From: an uncultured Clostridium sp.
GTDB taxonomy: Bacteria; Bacillota; Clostridia; Clostridiales; Clostridiaceae
Assembly: GCA_900540255.1 (NCBI GenBank)
Contig: UQFE01000013.1
Location: forward strand, 1 to 64,000
Reading direction: 5' to 3'
Length of the DNA: 64,000 nucleotides
Program-made: the position numbers and the translations under genes
Part shown: positions 36,931 to 45,573 of the stretch, in pieces
Numbering within the stretch: the stretch's first letter is position 1
Layout of the letters: each line of letters starts with the position of its first letter
Notes under the pieces: generated by a model
Seen by the model: only the letters and a program-made list of their open reading frames with translations
Told to the model about the DNA's origin: nothing
Database searches by the model: none

Positions 36931-37905
36931 TTAAATTAATTCTCCATCATTATTTAAAAAAATAGAATCATCAAATCTTAATGCCAATATATTTTCATTA
37001 AAATCTTCATTATAAGTTAATTTCTCATTTAAAAGTAATCTATATAAATTTAATGGTGAGTTAGCACCAGCTTTAATACTCATAGGAGCTCCTCCACCAA
37101 ATCTTGGATTTATCTCTATAAATTTTATTTCATCCTTTATTTTCATACATTGAAATGTAATATGCCCTATAGGCTTTAATACCTCTATAACTTTTTTTAC
37201 TTCATTAATTAATTCTCTATCCTTAACAATTTTCCCCTTAGATATTTCCCCCGCTCTTGTTGCAATTCGCTCTCTTGGTACTATTGTTATTGGATTTCCA
37301 TCAAAATCAATAAATGCATCTATTGTATATTCTGTACCCTCTATAAATTCTTGAATAATTGGATTATCAATATAATCTTTAAAAAATAATAATTGCTTTT
37401 CATTATTAACTTTAAATGCATTTATACTAGAACTTCCATCAATTGGCTTTATAAATAAGGGAAATTTATAATTTCTATTTTCAATATCACTATTTTTAAT
37501 TTCCTTTGGTATTCCAAATCCATTTTCTTCAAAAAACTTATTTGTATTCTTTTTATTTATACATATGTCTATTACTTTTTTATCACTAATTAAAATTTTT
37601 GCATTTGTTTCCTTTTCAATTAATTTTTTATTTTTGCTTAAAATTTTTAACTCTGTATCTATAGTTGGTATTACCAACATAATATTTTCTTTATTACATA
37701 TATTAATAACCGCCTCTATATATCCATCATCACCGATTTTGGGTATTGTATAGTTTTTATCCCCAAAGTATGTTGCAGGAGCAGTTTTCGATATATCTGC
37801 AGTTACAATATTACTTTCTATCCTTTTGATTTTTGCTGCCTCTTTAAAGCATTTTACTAACTCTACTCTTCTCCCAGCACTTAGTATCAATATATTAATA
37901 ACCAT
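36931..37905 (-). CDS. ATP-grasp domain protein
   Basis: A 324-residue ligase-type ATP-grasp protein, similar to carbamoyl-phosphate-synthetase-like and D-Ala-ligase-like enzymes of capsule loci. Features are FPLFIKPIDGSSS for ATP binding, EFIEGTEYTIDAFID in the central domain and FIEINPRFGGGAPMS for the metal-binding Glu-x-Asn. The N-terminal Rossmann-like strand ILILSAGRRVELVKCF precedes these. It may form an amide or ester bond to a sugar. Its partner gene is the HAD hydrolase immediately downstream. Confidence 0.85.
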   Translation of the reverse strand: MVINILILSAGRRVELVKCFKEAAKIKRIESNIVTADISKTAPATYFGDKNYTIPKIGDDGYIEAVINICNKENIMLVIPTIDTELKILSKNKKLIEKETNAKILISDKKVIDICINKKNTNKFFEENGFGIPKEIKNSDIENRNYKFPLFIKPIDGSSSINAFKVNNEKQLLFFKDYIDNPIIQEFIEGTEYTIDAFIDFDGNPITIVPRERIATRAGEISKGKIVKDRELINEVKKVIEVLKPIGHITFQCMKIKDEIKFIEINPRFGGGAPMSIKAGANSPLNLYRLLLNEKLTYNEDFNENILALRFDDSIFLNNDGELI

Positions 37906-37925
37906 ATTTTCCCCTTATACTTTCT

Positions 37926-38633
37926 TTATTTTTTTAACTTCTTAGATATTCTTCTCTTATGCCTACTCCATTTATCTTCTTCAGCATAATACTCATAATA
38001 GCTATTATTTGTTTTTGTTTCTGAATCATTTAATATACTTCCAATAATATTTGAATTTACTTTTATAAGCTCATCATAAGCCTGCCTTATTATTTTTTCC
38101 TTTGTCTTTCTTGCTCTAACAACTATAATCGTTGCATCTGATTTCGCAGCTAAAAGTAAGGGATCTGTAACTGGAATTACTGGTGGAGTATCCATAACTA
38201 TATAATCAAAACTTAAAGATAACTCTTTTATTAAATCCTCCATAGAATTTGAGCCTACTATTTCTGATGGATTTGGTGGAATAGTTCCTGCAGTAATCAT
38301 AAAAAGATACTCATCTATCTTTTTTATTACATCTTTTAAACTACATTTATCAACCAAAATATCAGTAAGCCCTAAATCATTTACTACTCTAAATTTTTTA
38401 TGAATAGATGGCTTTCTTAAATCGCAATCTATAAGTAAAACTCTCGCTCCACTTTGACTTAAGGTAATTGCTAAGTTCCCTGAAATAGTAGACTTTCCCT
38501 CTCCTGGAATAGAACTTGTTACTACTATTGTTTTTATAGGTTTATCTACTGATGAAAACTTTATACTAGTTCTTAAACTTCTATACGCCTCTGCTGATAT
38601 TGACTTTGGCATTTTGCTTGTTATGAACATCAT
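37926..38633 (-). CDS. capsular tyrosine kinase, CpsD/Wze type
   Basis: A cytoplasmic BY-kinase subunit of about 235 residues. Walker A VTSSIPGEGKST, Walker A' LLIDCDLRKPSI and Walker B DYIVMDTPPV are all present. Near the C-terminus is a tyrosine cluster, SYYEYYAEEDKW, the usual site of autophosphorylation. The start at 38633 is chosen for AAAGGAG just before an ATG pair; the open frame continues upstream without a ribosome site. It overlaps the CpsC gene by about 50 bases, an intimate pairing since CpsC activates the kinase. Confidence 0.92.
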   Translation of the reverse strand: MMFITSKMPKSISAEAYRSLRTSIKFSSVDKPIKTIVVTSSIPGEGKSTISGNLAITLSQSGARVLLIDCDLRKPSIHKKFRVVNDLGLTDILVDKCSLKDVIKKIDEYLFMITAGTIPPNPSEIVGSNSMEDLIKELSLSFDYIVMDTPPVIPVTDPLLLAAKSDATIIVVRARKTKEKIIRQAYDELIKVNSNIIGSILNDSETKTNNSYYEYYAEEDKWSRHKRRISKKLKK

Positions 38634-39315
38634 TATTCTCCTTTCTAAACTCCTTTTCATGAGTTGGTATATTACCTATAACAGGCACTGGCAATACTTC
38701 TGCCAATCTTCTTTTAGAATTTACTCTATCATCTAAAAAATCTATCACTAAAATAATCATGGCTGATATTATTACTCCTGCAACAAACCCTGTTAATTGT
38801 ATCTTTTTCTTATTTGCGTATATTGTTGATGATTTTGCTTTACTTATTATAGTTGGTTGTGATTCCGGTGCTATTTGCTTAATTTTATTTACTAATTCAT
38901 CACTTACAGCATTTAGAATGTCTTCTATTTTATCATCACTTCCGCTAGAATATGATATCTTTACCATCGGAGTGTTTGAAGATGATGAAAATGATATACC
39001 ATATGCTACTTCCGTAGAAGTTTTATTTATTCTATTTTTCCTTAAAATATTATCAAAAAAACCATCTACTTTTGATAACTCATTAAAAATTGACACTAAT
39101 TGTGAATAATAATCCACTTCCTCTTTAGAATAGTACTCTACTAACTCACTACCTTTTCCAATAAAAACCGTAGCATTTGCAACATAAGTTGGTTTTAGCT
39201 TTGAAGCTTTATATATGCCAACTGTAGTAGTAAATAATGTAACAATAATTATTATCCAAAACTTTTTTTTAAAAGTATATAATAAATCTTCAATATTTAT
39301 AAATTTATCTATCAT
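38581..39315 (-). CDS. polysaccharide chain-length/kinase adaptor, CpsC/Wzz type
   Basis: A 244-residue membrane protein with two helices, near residues 18-38 and 175-200, and an extracellular domain between them. The C-terminal cytoplasmic tail (DDRVNSKRRLAEVLPVPVIG) contains the Pro-rich element of Wzz proteins. It is the membrane partner of the CpsD kinase. GGGAGG precedes the second of two nearby ATG codons by six bases, so the protein probably starts at 39315. Confidence 0.9.
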   Translation of the reverse strand: MIDKFINIEDLLYTFKKKFWIIIIVTLFTTTVGIYKASKLKPTYVANATVFIGKGSELVEYYSKEEVDYYSQLVSIFNELSKVDGFFDNILRKNRINKTSTEVAYGISFSSSSNTPMVKISYSSGSDDKIEDILNAVSDELVNKIKQIAPESQPTIISKAKSSTIYANKKKIQLTGFVAGVIISAMIILVIDFLDDRVNSKRRLAEVLPVPVIGNIPTHEKEFRKENNDVHNKQNAKVNISRGV

Positions 39316-39400
39316 CTTCATCCTCCCGTTATCTTTTTCTATCTATATAGCAATCCCCACTTCTTATATAGCCCTCGATTTACTACTATTACTTAAACAA

Positions 39401-39997
39401 CTAATTGCTTCCATTAAAATATTCCATTGTAACACTTTCACTTTGATTAATCCCTTCCCTTTTTAGTACCTTCCAAAAAGTTAAAAAGAAAATCTTAATA
39501 TCTAACCAAAGAGACCAATTATCTACATACCAAACATCAAGCTTAAACTTTTCACTCCAAGTAATAGAATTCCTTCCATTTATCTGTGCCCATCCAGTAA
39601 GCCCTGGAAGAACTTCATGTCTTCTTATTTGTTCATCATTATAAAGTCCCAAATATTGAACTAATAATGCTCTTGGTCCAACTAAGCTCATATCACCCTT
39701 TAAAATATTAATAAGTTCTGGTAATTCATCTAAGCTAAAACTTCTTAAGAAACTTCCAAACTTAGTTACCCTCTCATTATCACTTAATAAATTTCCATTC
39801 TTATCAGTAGAATTTTTCATTGTTCTAAACTTTATCATTTTAAATATTTTATTATCTTTTCCAACCCTCTCTTGCAAGAAAAAGGCCGGGCTCCCTAGGT
39901 TTATTATTACTAATAAGTAAATTAATGACATTAATGGCAATAAAAAAAATAAAGCTATTAATGATATTGTAATATCGAGAAGCCTTTTTACAAACAT
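39401..39997 (-). CDS. initiating sugar transferase, PglC/EpsL-like
   Basis: A 198-residue bacterial sugar transferase with one re-entrant or membrane helix near the start (LISLIALFFLLPLMSLIYLL) and the catalytic KMIKFRTM, with Asp/Glu residues later (SLDELPELINILKGDMSLVGPR). The short form lacks the extra helices of WbaP. It transfers a phospho-sugar onto undecaprenyl phosphate. With CapD/PglF and the aminotransferase it forms a set that typically handles a UDP-4-amino-sugar or bacillosamine-type donor. Confidence 0.92.
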   Translation of the reverse strand: MFVKRLLDITISLIALFFLLPLMSLIYLLVIINLGSPAFFLQERVGKDNKIFKMIKFRTMKNSTDKNGNLLSDNERVTKFGSFLRSFSLDELPELINILKGDMSLVGPRALLVQYLGLYNDEQIRRHEVLPGLTGWAQINGRNSITWSEKFKLDVWYVDNWSLWLDIKIFFLTFWKVLKREGINQSESVTMEYFNGSN

Positions 39998-40034
39998 AAT
40001 CTATACCCTTCTTTAATATTAATTAATTTTATAT

Positions 40035-41216
40035 TTATTTAAATAATTCTTTTATAATTTTAATAACCCTATTTATTTCTTCTTGTGTCATTTTTGTATC
40101 TGAAGGTAGACAAATTCCCCTATTAAATATATCTTCAGAAACACTATTTTCATTATCATTAAAGCTACTGAAGAAATCATATTTCTCATAATAAGGTTGT
40201 ATATGCATTGGCTTCCATATATGTCTTGATTCTATATTATTTTCCTCAAGCTTTAAAATTATATCTAAAGGCTTAACATTTGATTTTGAATCTATAGTTG
40301 CAACACTTAACCAATAATTTGGATTCCCATAATCACATATATGTTGCATTTCAATTTCCTTAATATCTTTAAATCCTTCTTTATAAATTTCATAAATATT
40401 TTTCTTTTGAGCTATTCTTTCATTCAAAACTCTTATTTGGCCTCTTCCTATCCCTGCAACAATATTACTCATTCTATAATTATATCCAAGCTCTGTATGA
40501 TGATAATATCTTCTATTATCTCTAGCTTGTGTTGCCCAAAATCTTGCCTTTTTTATATCTTCATCATTGTTAGAAACAAGCATTCCACCACCTGAAGTAG
40601 TTATTATCTTATTTCCATTAAATGAATAAATACCATACTTGCCAATTGTTCCTGTTTGTTTTCCTTTGTAAGTTGCACCAAGTGATTCTGCTGCATCTTC
40701 TATTATTGGAACATTGTACTTATTGCAAATTTCAAGTATTTCATCCATATTAGCAGCTTGTCCATAAAGGTGAACTACTATAACTGCTTTTGGCATGATT
40801 CCTTTTTCTTCATAAACTTCAAATGCCTTTTTTAATGCCTTTGGTGACATATTTAAACTTTCATATTCCGAATCTATAAATACGGGAGTTGCTTTTTCAT
40901 AAATTATTGGATTGCAAGTTGCTGCAAATGTTAAATCTGAACAAAATACCACATCTCCTTCTTTTATTCCTAATAACTTAATTGCTAAATGTATTGCTGA
41001 AGTTCCAGAAATTAATGCAGCTGCATTGTCTATTCCAACATATTGTGCAACTTCTTTTTCAAAGCTATTAACATTAGGGCCAAGTGGAGCAATCCAATTT
41101 GTATCAAATGCTTCTTTAATAAATTCCTTTTCTAAGTTACCCATATGTGGAGATGCTAAGAATATTCTTTTATTTTCATTAACTTCTTTTGATTTTCTTT
41201 CTTTTATTGCTTCCAT
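40035..41216 (-). CDS. PLP-dependent sugar aminotransferase, DegT/PglE type
   Basis: A 393-residue fold-type I aminotransferase. YSFNGNKIITTSGGGMLVSN includes the PLP Lys, AAESLGATYKGKQTGTIG precedes it, and AQARDNRRYYHHTELGYNYRMSN follows in the usual order. It likely converts a UDP-4-keto-6-deoxy-GlcNAc into the 4-amino sugar. AGGAGGGG stands seven bases before the ATG, and the start overlaps the CapD gene by 13 bases. Confidence 0.9.
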   Translation of the reverse strand: MEAIKERKSKEVNENKRIFLASPHMGNLEKEFIKEAFDTNWIAPLGPNVNSFEKEVAQYVGIDNAAALISGTSAIHLAIKLLGIKEGDVVFCSDLTFAATCNPIIYEKATPVFIDSEYESLNMSPKALKKAFEVYEEKGIMPKAVIVVHLYGQAANMDEILEICNKYNVPIIEDAAESLGATYKGKQTGTIGKYGIYSFNGNKIITTSGGGMLVSNNDEDIKKARFWATQARDNRRYYHHTELGYNYRMSNIVAGIGRGQIRVLNERIAQKKNIYEIYKEGFKDIKEIEMQHICDYGNPNYWLSVATIDSKSNVKPLDIILKLEENNIESRHIWKPMHIQPYYEKYDFFSSFNDNENSVSEDIFNRGICLPSDTKMTQEEINRVIKIIKELFK

Positions 41217-43123
41217 TGCTCTTCCCCTCCTGATGTAATTGCAGCTTCTTGTAATATCCTTTTATTGTTATAAAACTCTGGTGAATTATAAGTTGGTACT
41301 ATTTCCTTTAATTTATCTTTTAGCATATTTTCATTTCCTAATTTTGTAGCAAAAATTAAATCATCTATTTGATTTTTTAGATTACTTAATGAAATACTTT
41401 CTGGCTTATCAACAAATATTTTATTATGCTGAGTTTTTCTTAAATCTTTATTCATTAATAATTCTTCATATAATTTTTCTCCTGGCCTTAAACCTGTTAT
41501 TTGAATTTTTATCTCTTCATTAGGCTTATATCCAGAAAGTTTTATTAAATTTTCTGCTAAATCATAAATTTTAACTGGTTTGCCCATATCTAAAACAAAT
41601 ACTTCTCCACCTTTTGCATATGCCCCTGCTTGAAGTACTAATTGAGCAGCTTCTGGAATTAACATAAAATATCTTGTTATATTCTTGTGAGTTAAGGTTA
41701 CCGGTCCACCTTTTTTAATTTGTTTCTTAAATAATGGAATTACTGAACCATTACTTCCAAGTACATTACCAAATCTAACTGCAACAAATTCTGTTTTATT
41801 TCCTCTTTCATTATTAGCTGCTTGTACTATCATTTCACAAAGCCTTTTTGTTGCTCCCATTATATTAGTAGGATTAACTGCTTTATCAGTAGAAATTAAA
41901 ACAAACTTTTCTACCTTATATTGAATTGCCAATTCAACCATATTTAATGTTCCTAGAACATTATTTTTAATTGCCTCACCAGGGTTATCTTCCATTAATG
42001 GTACATGCTTATGTGCTGCTGCATGAAATATTATTGATGGCTTATATGCACTTATTACTTGATTTAATCTAAATTTATCTCTAACTGATGCAATTATTAC
42101 TTTTTTATTTAAATTAGGTTCATTAAAAGATAATTCATTTTGTATATCATAGGCATTATTTTCATAAATATCTAATATTAAAAGAAGTTTTGGATTATAC
42201 TTTGCAATTTGTCTACATAATTCAGCTCCAATTGAACCTCCTCCTCCAGTTACTAAAACAACCTTATCCTTTATATATTCCTCAATTCCAACCTTATCTA
42301 ATTTAACCTCTTCTCTTCCTATTAAATCCCTTAAGTCTACATATCTCATTTTATTAAAAGAAATACCTTCTTCTAATAATTGATAGTACCCTGGAATAAC
42401 CTTAATCTTAGCTTTTGTATTACTACATATATCAAGTATTTTTGCCCTTTCTTCTCCATTTATCTTTGCAATTGCAAAAAATATTTCATCTATATTTTCT
42501 TTTTCTACTATTTCAGCAATATCATTTCTATCACCAAGAATTTTTACACCATTTAAATAATTTCCTATTTTTGATTTATTATCATCTATAATTCCTACAA
42601 TATTATATTCATCACTTTTTTCTTTTCTTATTTCAGTCATTATTGTAGATGCACAATCGCCTGCACCAATTATTAAAACATTGTATTTACCATTAATTTT
42701 TTCAGATGTTGTGTAAATAATTGCTCTTGTTAATACTTTTAATGACATTCTAAAACTTGTAATTAAAGCTATTATTACTATTCCAGATATAATATTTAAT
42801 GACGCTGGTATTGAATTTGGAATAATTAACATTACTACTGTAGTTATGATACATGCAATACTTGTTGAAGTAATTGCTTGTTTAAATTCATAAATACCTG
42901 CATTTATCCATATACAACTATACATCTTAAAACTTAATAATATTGCTATATATATTACTGCTACTAAAGGAAGCTTTATAAATATACTTCTTATTAACTG
43001 TGATGATGAATATTGAAATAACATTATTAAGTAATAAGATAAAAATATAATTGTTAAATCTCCAAGTAACAATATTGATTTTTTGCTTTTTTTACTTAAA
43101 TTTAAAATAGCTTTGCCTCTCAA
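41204..43123 (-). CDS. UDP-sugar 4,6-dehydratase, CapD/PglF/EpsC type
   Basis: A membrane-bound dehydratase of about 639 residues. Four N-terminal helices are followed by a CoA-binding-like Rossmann segment (VLIIGAGDCASTI) and then the SDR domain: VVLVTGGGGSIGAELCRQIAK, STDKAVNPTNIMGATKR, with a T-rather-than-Y catalytic variant as in PglF, and RFGNVLGSNGSVIP. It makes the 4-keto sugar used by the aminotransferase. The first gene of the operon. I set the start at TTG 43123 after GAAGGGAG; an alternative TTG at 43171 lacks a ribosome site, so the N-terminus is uncertain. Confidence 0.88.
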   Translation of the reverse strand: MRGKAILNLSKKSKKSILLLGDLTIIFLSYYLIMLFQYSSSQLIRSIFIKLPLVAVIYIAILLSFKMYSCIWINAGIYEFKQAITSTSIACIITTVVMLIIPNSIPASLNIISGIVIIALITSFRMSLKVLTRAIIYTTSEKINGKYNVLIIGAGDCASTIMTEIRKEKSDEYNIVGIIDDNKSKIGNYLNGVKILGDRNDIAEIVEKENIDEIFFAIAKINGEERAKILDICSNTKAKIKVIPGYYQLLEEGISFNKMRYVDLRDLIGREEVKLDKVGIEEYIKDKVVLVTGGGGSIGAELCRQIAKYNPKLLLILDIYENNAYDIQNELSFNEPNLNKKVIIASVRDKFRLNQVISAYKPSIIFHAAAHKHVPLMEDNPGEAIKNNVLGTLNMVELAIQYKVEKFVLISTDKAVNPTNIMGATKRLCEMIVQAANNERGNKTEFVAVRFGNVLGSNGSVIPLFKKQIKKGGPVTLTHKNITRYFMLIPEAAQLVLQAGAYAKGGEVFVLDMGKPVKIYDLAENLIKLSGYKPNEEIKIQITGLRPGEKLYEELLMNKDLRKTQHNKIFVDKPESISLSNLKNQIDDLIFATKLGNENMLKDKLKEIVPTYNSPEFYNNKRILQEAAITSGGEEQWKQ

Positions 43124-43206
43124 CCCTCTTTTACTCCCTTCTTTATATTTTTTTACTCTTATATTTATCAATATTAAACATAACTTTAATATCTTTTTAT
43201 TAAATA

Positions 43207-43236
43207 ATTATACATTTTACAATCTTTTACAGTAAA
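43207..43236 (-). promoter_or_regulatory. promoter of the polysaccharide operon
   Basis: TTTACT (43231-43236), 18 bases and TATAAT (43207-43212) on the minus strand, shortly upstream of the CapD gene. The rest of the 400-bp gap to the divergent regulator is almost pure A+T, with no operator that I could define. Confidence 0.6.
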
Positions 43237-43572
43237 TAATATATTAGTATTATCTCATATTACTTCTTTTTCATTACTTATCTTTATACTACTAACTAAT
43301 ACTAATTAATTATTTATCCCTTACTACATTTTTATTATGTTTATATATTAAAATTTATTTTTTATTTAATACTGAATATTAAAATTTTAAATTTAATATA
43401 ATTTTAAATTTTGTATTAATAAAAGTATTATTTTGAAAATTTAACTATTTAATATAATTTTAATTAAAAACATTAAAATTTTTAGAACTTTATGTAAATT
43501 AATCTATACTTTTCCATTTTTTTATTATATAATTTTAATATTAGTTATTTTAATTTGGGAAAGGGTGGTAAT

Positions 43573-44244
43573 GTGAATATTTCTATTTTGTGCAGATATC
43601 CTGTAATTCACGAAGGTATTAAATCATTATTAAAAGATAATTTCGAAAATATTTCTTATTTTTCTTCTATAGATAATTGTATTAAGTCTTTAAATTCTAC
43701 TGATGATAAAAGTATAAATAATACTAAAGATACACTTTTAATAATTACATTATTTAAAGAAGATTTAGAAATAATAGATAATATTTTATCTATTAAAGAT
43801 AACTATTCTAACTTAAAATTATTAGTTATAGATTTTAATGAAAGTAAAAATATGTTTTTTAAAACTTCAAAATTAAAAGTTGATGGTTATATACTTGGAA
43901 CATTTGCTCAAGAAGATATTAATTATGCTTTACATAAAATTTCTACAGGTGCAAAATTTTATGATCGTGAATTATTATATAGACTTGTTGAGGATGAATC
44001 TGCTGTTACAATTACTAGTAAAAATCATTTGAGGACACCTCTTACTAGAAGGGAATTAGAAATACTTTCTCAATTATCTAATGGGTTAAGTAATTTTGAA
44101 ATAGCTAAAAATCTTAACATAAGCGAAAATACTGTTAAAAAGCATATTAGCAATATATTTATTAAAATTAATGTTAAAGATAGAACTCAAGCTATTATTT
44201 ATGCTTATGAATCTGGCTTAATTGTCAGGCCATTGTTTTTATAA
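43573..44244 (+). CDS. LuxR/NarL-type regulator with a pseudo-receiver domain
   Basis: A 223-residue regulator. The C-terminal LTRRELEILSQLSNGLSNFEIAKNLNISENTVKKH segment (given here only as a guide) is a standard LuxR helix-turn-helix, with INVKDRTQAIIYA after it. The N-terminal 130 residues have the alternating alpha/beta pattern of a receiver, but the strand that should carry the phospho-accepting Asp reads LLIITLF, and the acidic pocket is poor. Phosphorylation is thus unlikely. The start is GTG 43573, five bases after AAGGGTGG. It is divergent from the polysaccharide operon and may regulate it. Confidence 0.8.
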   Translation: MNISILCRYPVIHEGIKSLLKDNFENISYFSSIDNCIKSLNSTDDKSINNTKDTLLIITLFKEDLEIIDNILSIKDNYSNLKLLVIDFNESKNMFFKTSKLKVDGYILGTFAQEDINYALHKISTGAKFYDRELLYRLVEDESAVTITSKNHLRTPLTRRELEILSQLSNGLSNFEIAKNLNISENTVKKHISNIFIKINVKDRTQAIIYAYESGLIVRPLFL

Positions 44245-44270
44245 ATTAGCGTTTGCATATTTTTAAATAC

Positions 44271-44323
44271 AATAAGTAATGATAAACTCTTTATTTAAGA
44301 TTTATCATTACTTATTTTTATTT
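44271..44323 (+). terminator. terminator of the LuxR regulator gene
   Basis: AATAAGTAATGATAAA pairs with TTTATCATTACTTATT, followed by TTTATTTTTAAT, 26 bases after the stop codon. Confidence 0.85.
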
Positions 44324-44940
44324 TTAATATAATAAAAGACTTCGGAACTATTATTCATGTTAAAAGCTAGACCTTTATCCCCTATGACTTGTTTTCAAGT
44401 GTATCATACATAATTTTGTTATCTCCTGATAAATTTCTTTATCATTCTAATGCAGTATGTGTAAATGAAAATATCCGAAATTATGCTTAATATTATTTTG
44501 CAATAATATTAAAATACATCTTGAACCATCATGTTCTTTTATAAAGCTTTTCTTTCTAACATTTCTTTTACTTAAGATAAATCGATATTTTCTCAATATT
44601 AAAATAATAAAGATACGCTATATCACTCTTAAGCTAATAGTCCAAAATCTTTTAAAGAGATAACACTATATAAATTTTTAAAACAGTAGCGAGGCATAAC
44701 AAACATATTATGATTAGCTTCTATTTAATTATTTATAACTATCTTCACTATAAATAATTTCTAAAATTTATTACTTGTTACCTCTTATTAATGTTTTATC
44801 CTTTTTTAATTTAATTTATTCATATTTTTATAAAATTTTATAAATATTATTTTTTTGAATATATATTTTGCTTTTTGTCAAGAATTTCTAAAGACTATTT
44901 AGGCCTAAAAGTTAAATTTTTTATTTAAAGGAGATGTGTA
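44324..44940. other. intergenic region, about 600 bp, no gene recognised
   Basis: The sequence is less AT-extreme than typical spacers, and short minus-strand frames separated by stops (for example one with SRCILILLQNNIKHNFGY) hint at a decayed gene. No family could be identified. It also contains the promoter of the pseudopilin gene. Confidence 0.35.
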
Positions 44941-45372
44941 ATGAAAACAATAATTAACTTTTTTAAAATCAACTCAAATTTAAACAACAAAAAGAAGGGA
45001 TTTACCTTAATTGAGCTTGTAGCTGTCATGGCTATTATTGCAATACTTTCAGCCGCATTTATTCCTAGATTTGGTAACTATATTACTCAAGCTAAAAAGG
45101 TAAGCATTTTAAATGAAGCAAAATCAATTGTTACTGCATATGAATCAGTAAAATATAAATCTACTACTAAAAATGAAAATGAAACTATAGGTTCTGATCT
45201 TCAAGGGGATAATTTACCTATTGAAAAAGATAGCTTAAAGAAACTAGGAAATGCAACAGTTGCTCAATGTAAATTACTTCTTGATACTGAAAATCATGAT
45301 TTTACATTAAATGATAACACTATTACTATTTCTAATACAGATAGTTCTAAAGGAACAATAACTATAGAATAA
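44941..45372 (+). CDS. orphan type IV pilin-like protein
   Basis: A 143-residue prepilin: short basic leader ending KKKG (cleavage after Gly20), then FTLIELVAVMAIIAIL with Phe+1 and Glu+5, the standard N-methylated helix, and an extracytoplasmic domain. It has a single Cys, unlike classical pilins with a disulfide pair, and is near the usual minor-pilin length. AAAGGAG is placed well before the ATG. No pilus assembly genes, prepilin peptidase or ATPase lie in the window, so it must rely on machinery elsewhere or be a leftover. Confidence 0.88.
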   Translation: MKTIINFFKINSNLNNKKKGFTLIELVAVMAIIAILSAAFIPRFGNYITQAKKVSILNEAKSIVTAYESVKYKSTTKNENETIGSDLQGDNLPIEKDSLKKLGNATVAQCKLLLDTENHDFTLNDNTITISNTDSSKGTITIE

Positions 45373-45491
45373 CACTTCTTATGATATTAAACTGTATTAC
45401 TTAAAATAACTTATATAGCAATTATTTATACAAAATTTCACAATTAAATTAACATAATATTCAAATTAATTTATATAATAAATTTTATAAT

Positions 45492-45546
45492 AAAAAGCTG
45501 TGTAAGGCTTCTGTAACATATCTATATTACAAGCCTTTACACAGCT
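45492..45546 (-). terminator. terminator of the M18 aminopeptidase gene
   Basis: The minus strand shows AGCTGTGTAAAGGCTT pairing with AAGCCTTACACAGCT, followed by TTTTTA, 27 bases past the stop. Confidence 0.85.
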
Positions 45547-45573
45547 CACTTTAAAAAATTTCAATAAATTATC

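Noticed and set aside
21144..43123. Interpretation of the polysaccharide operon as a recently acquired island
   Set aside because: Base composition and codon use look like the neighbours by eye, and no integrase, att-like repeats or tRNA are visible. A compositional scan was not possible.
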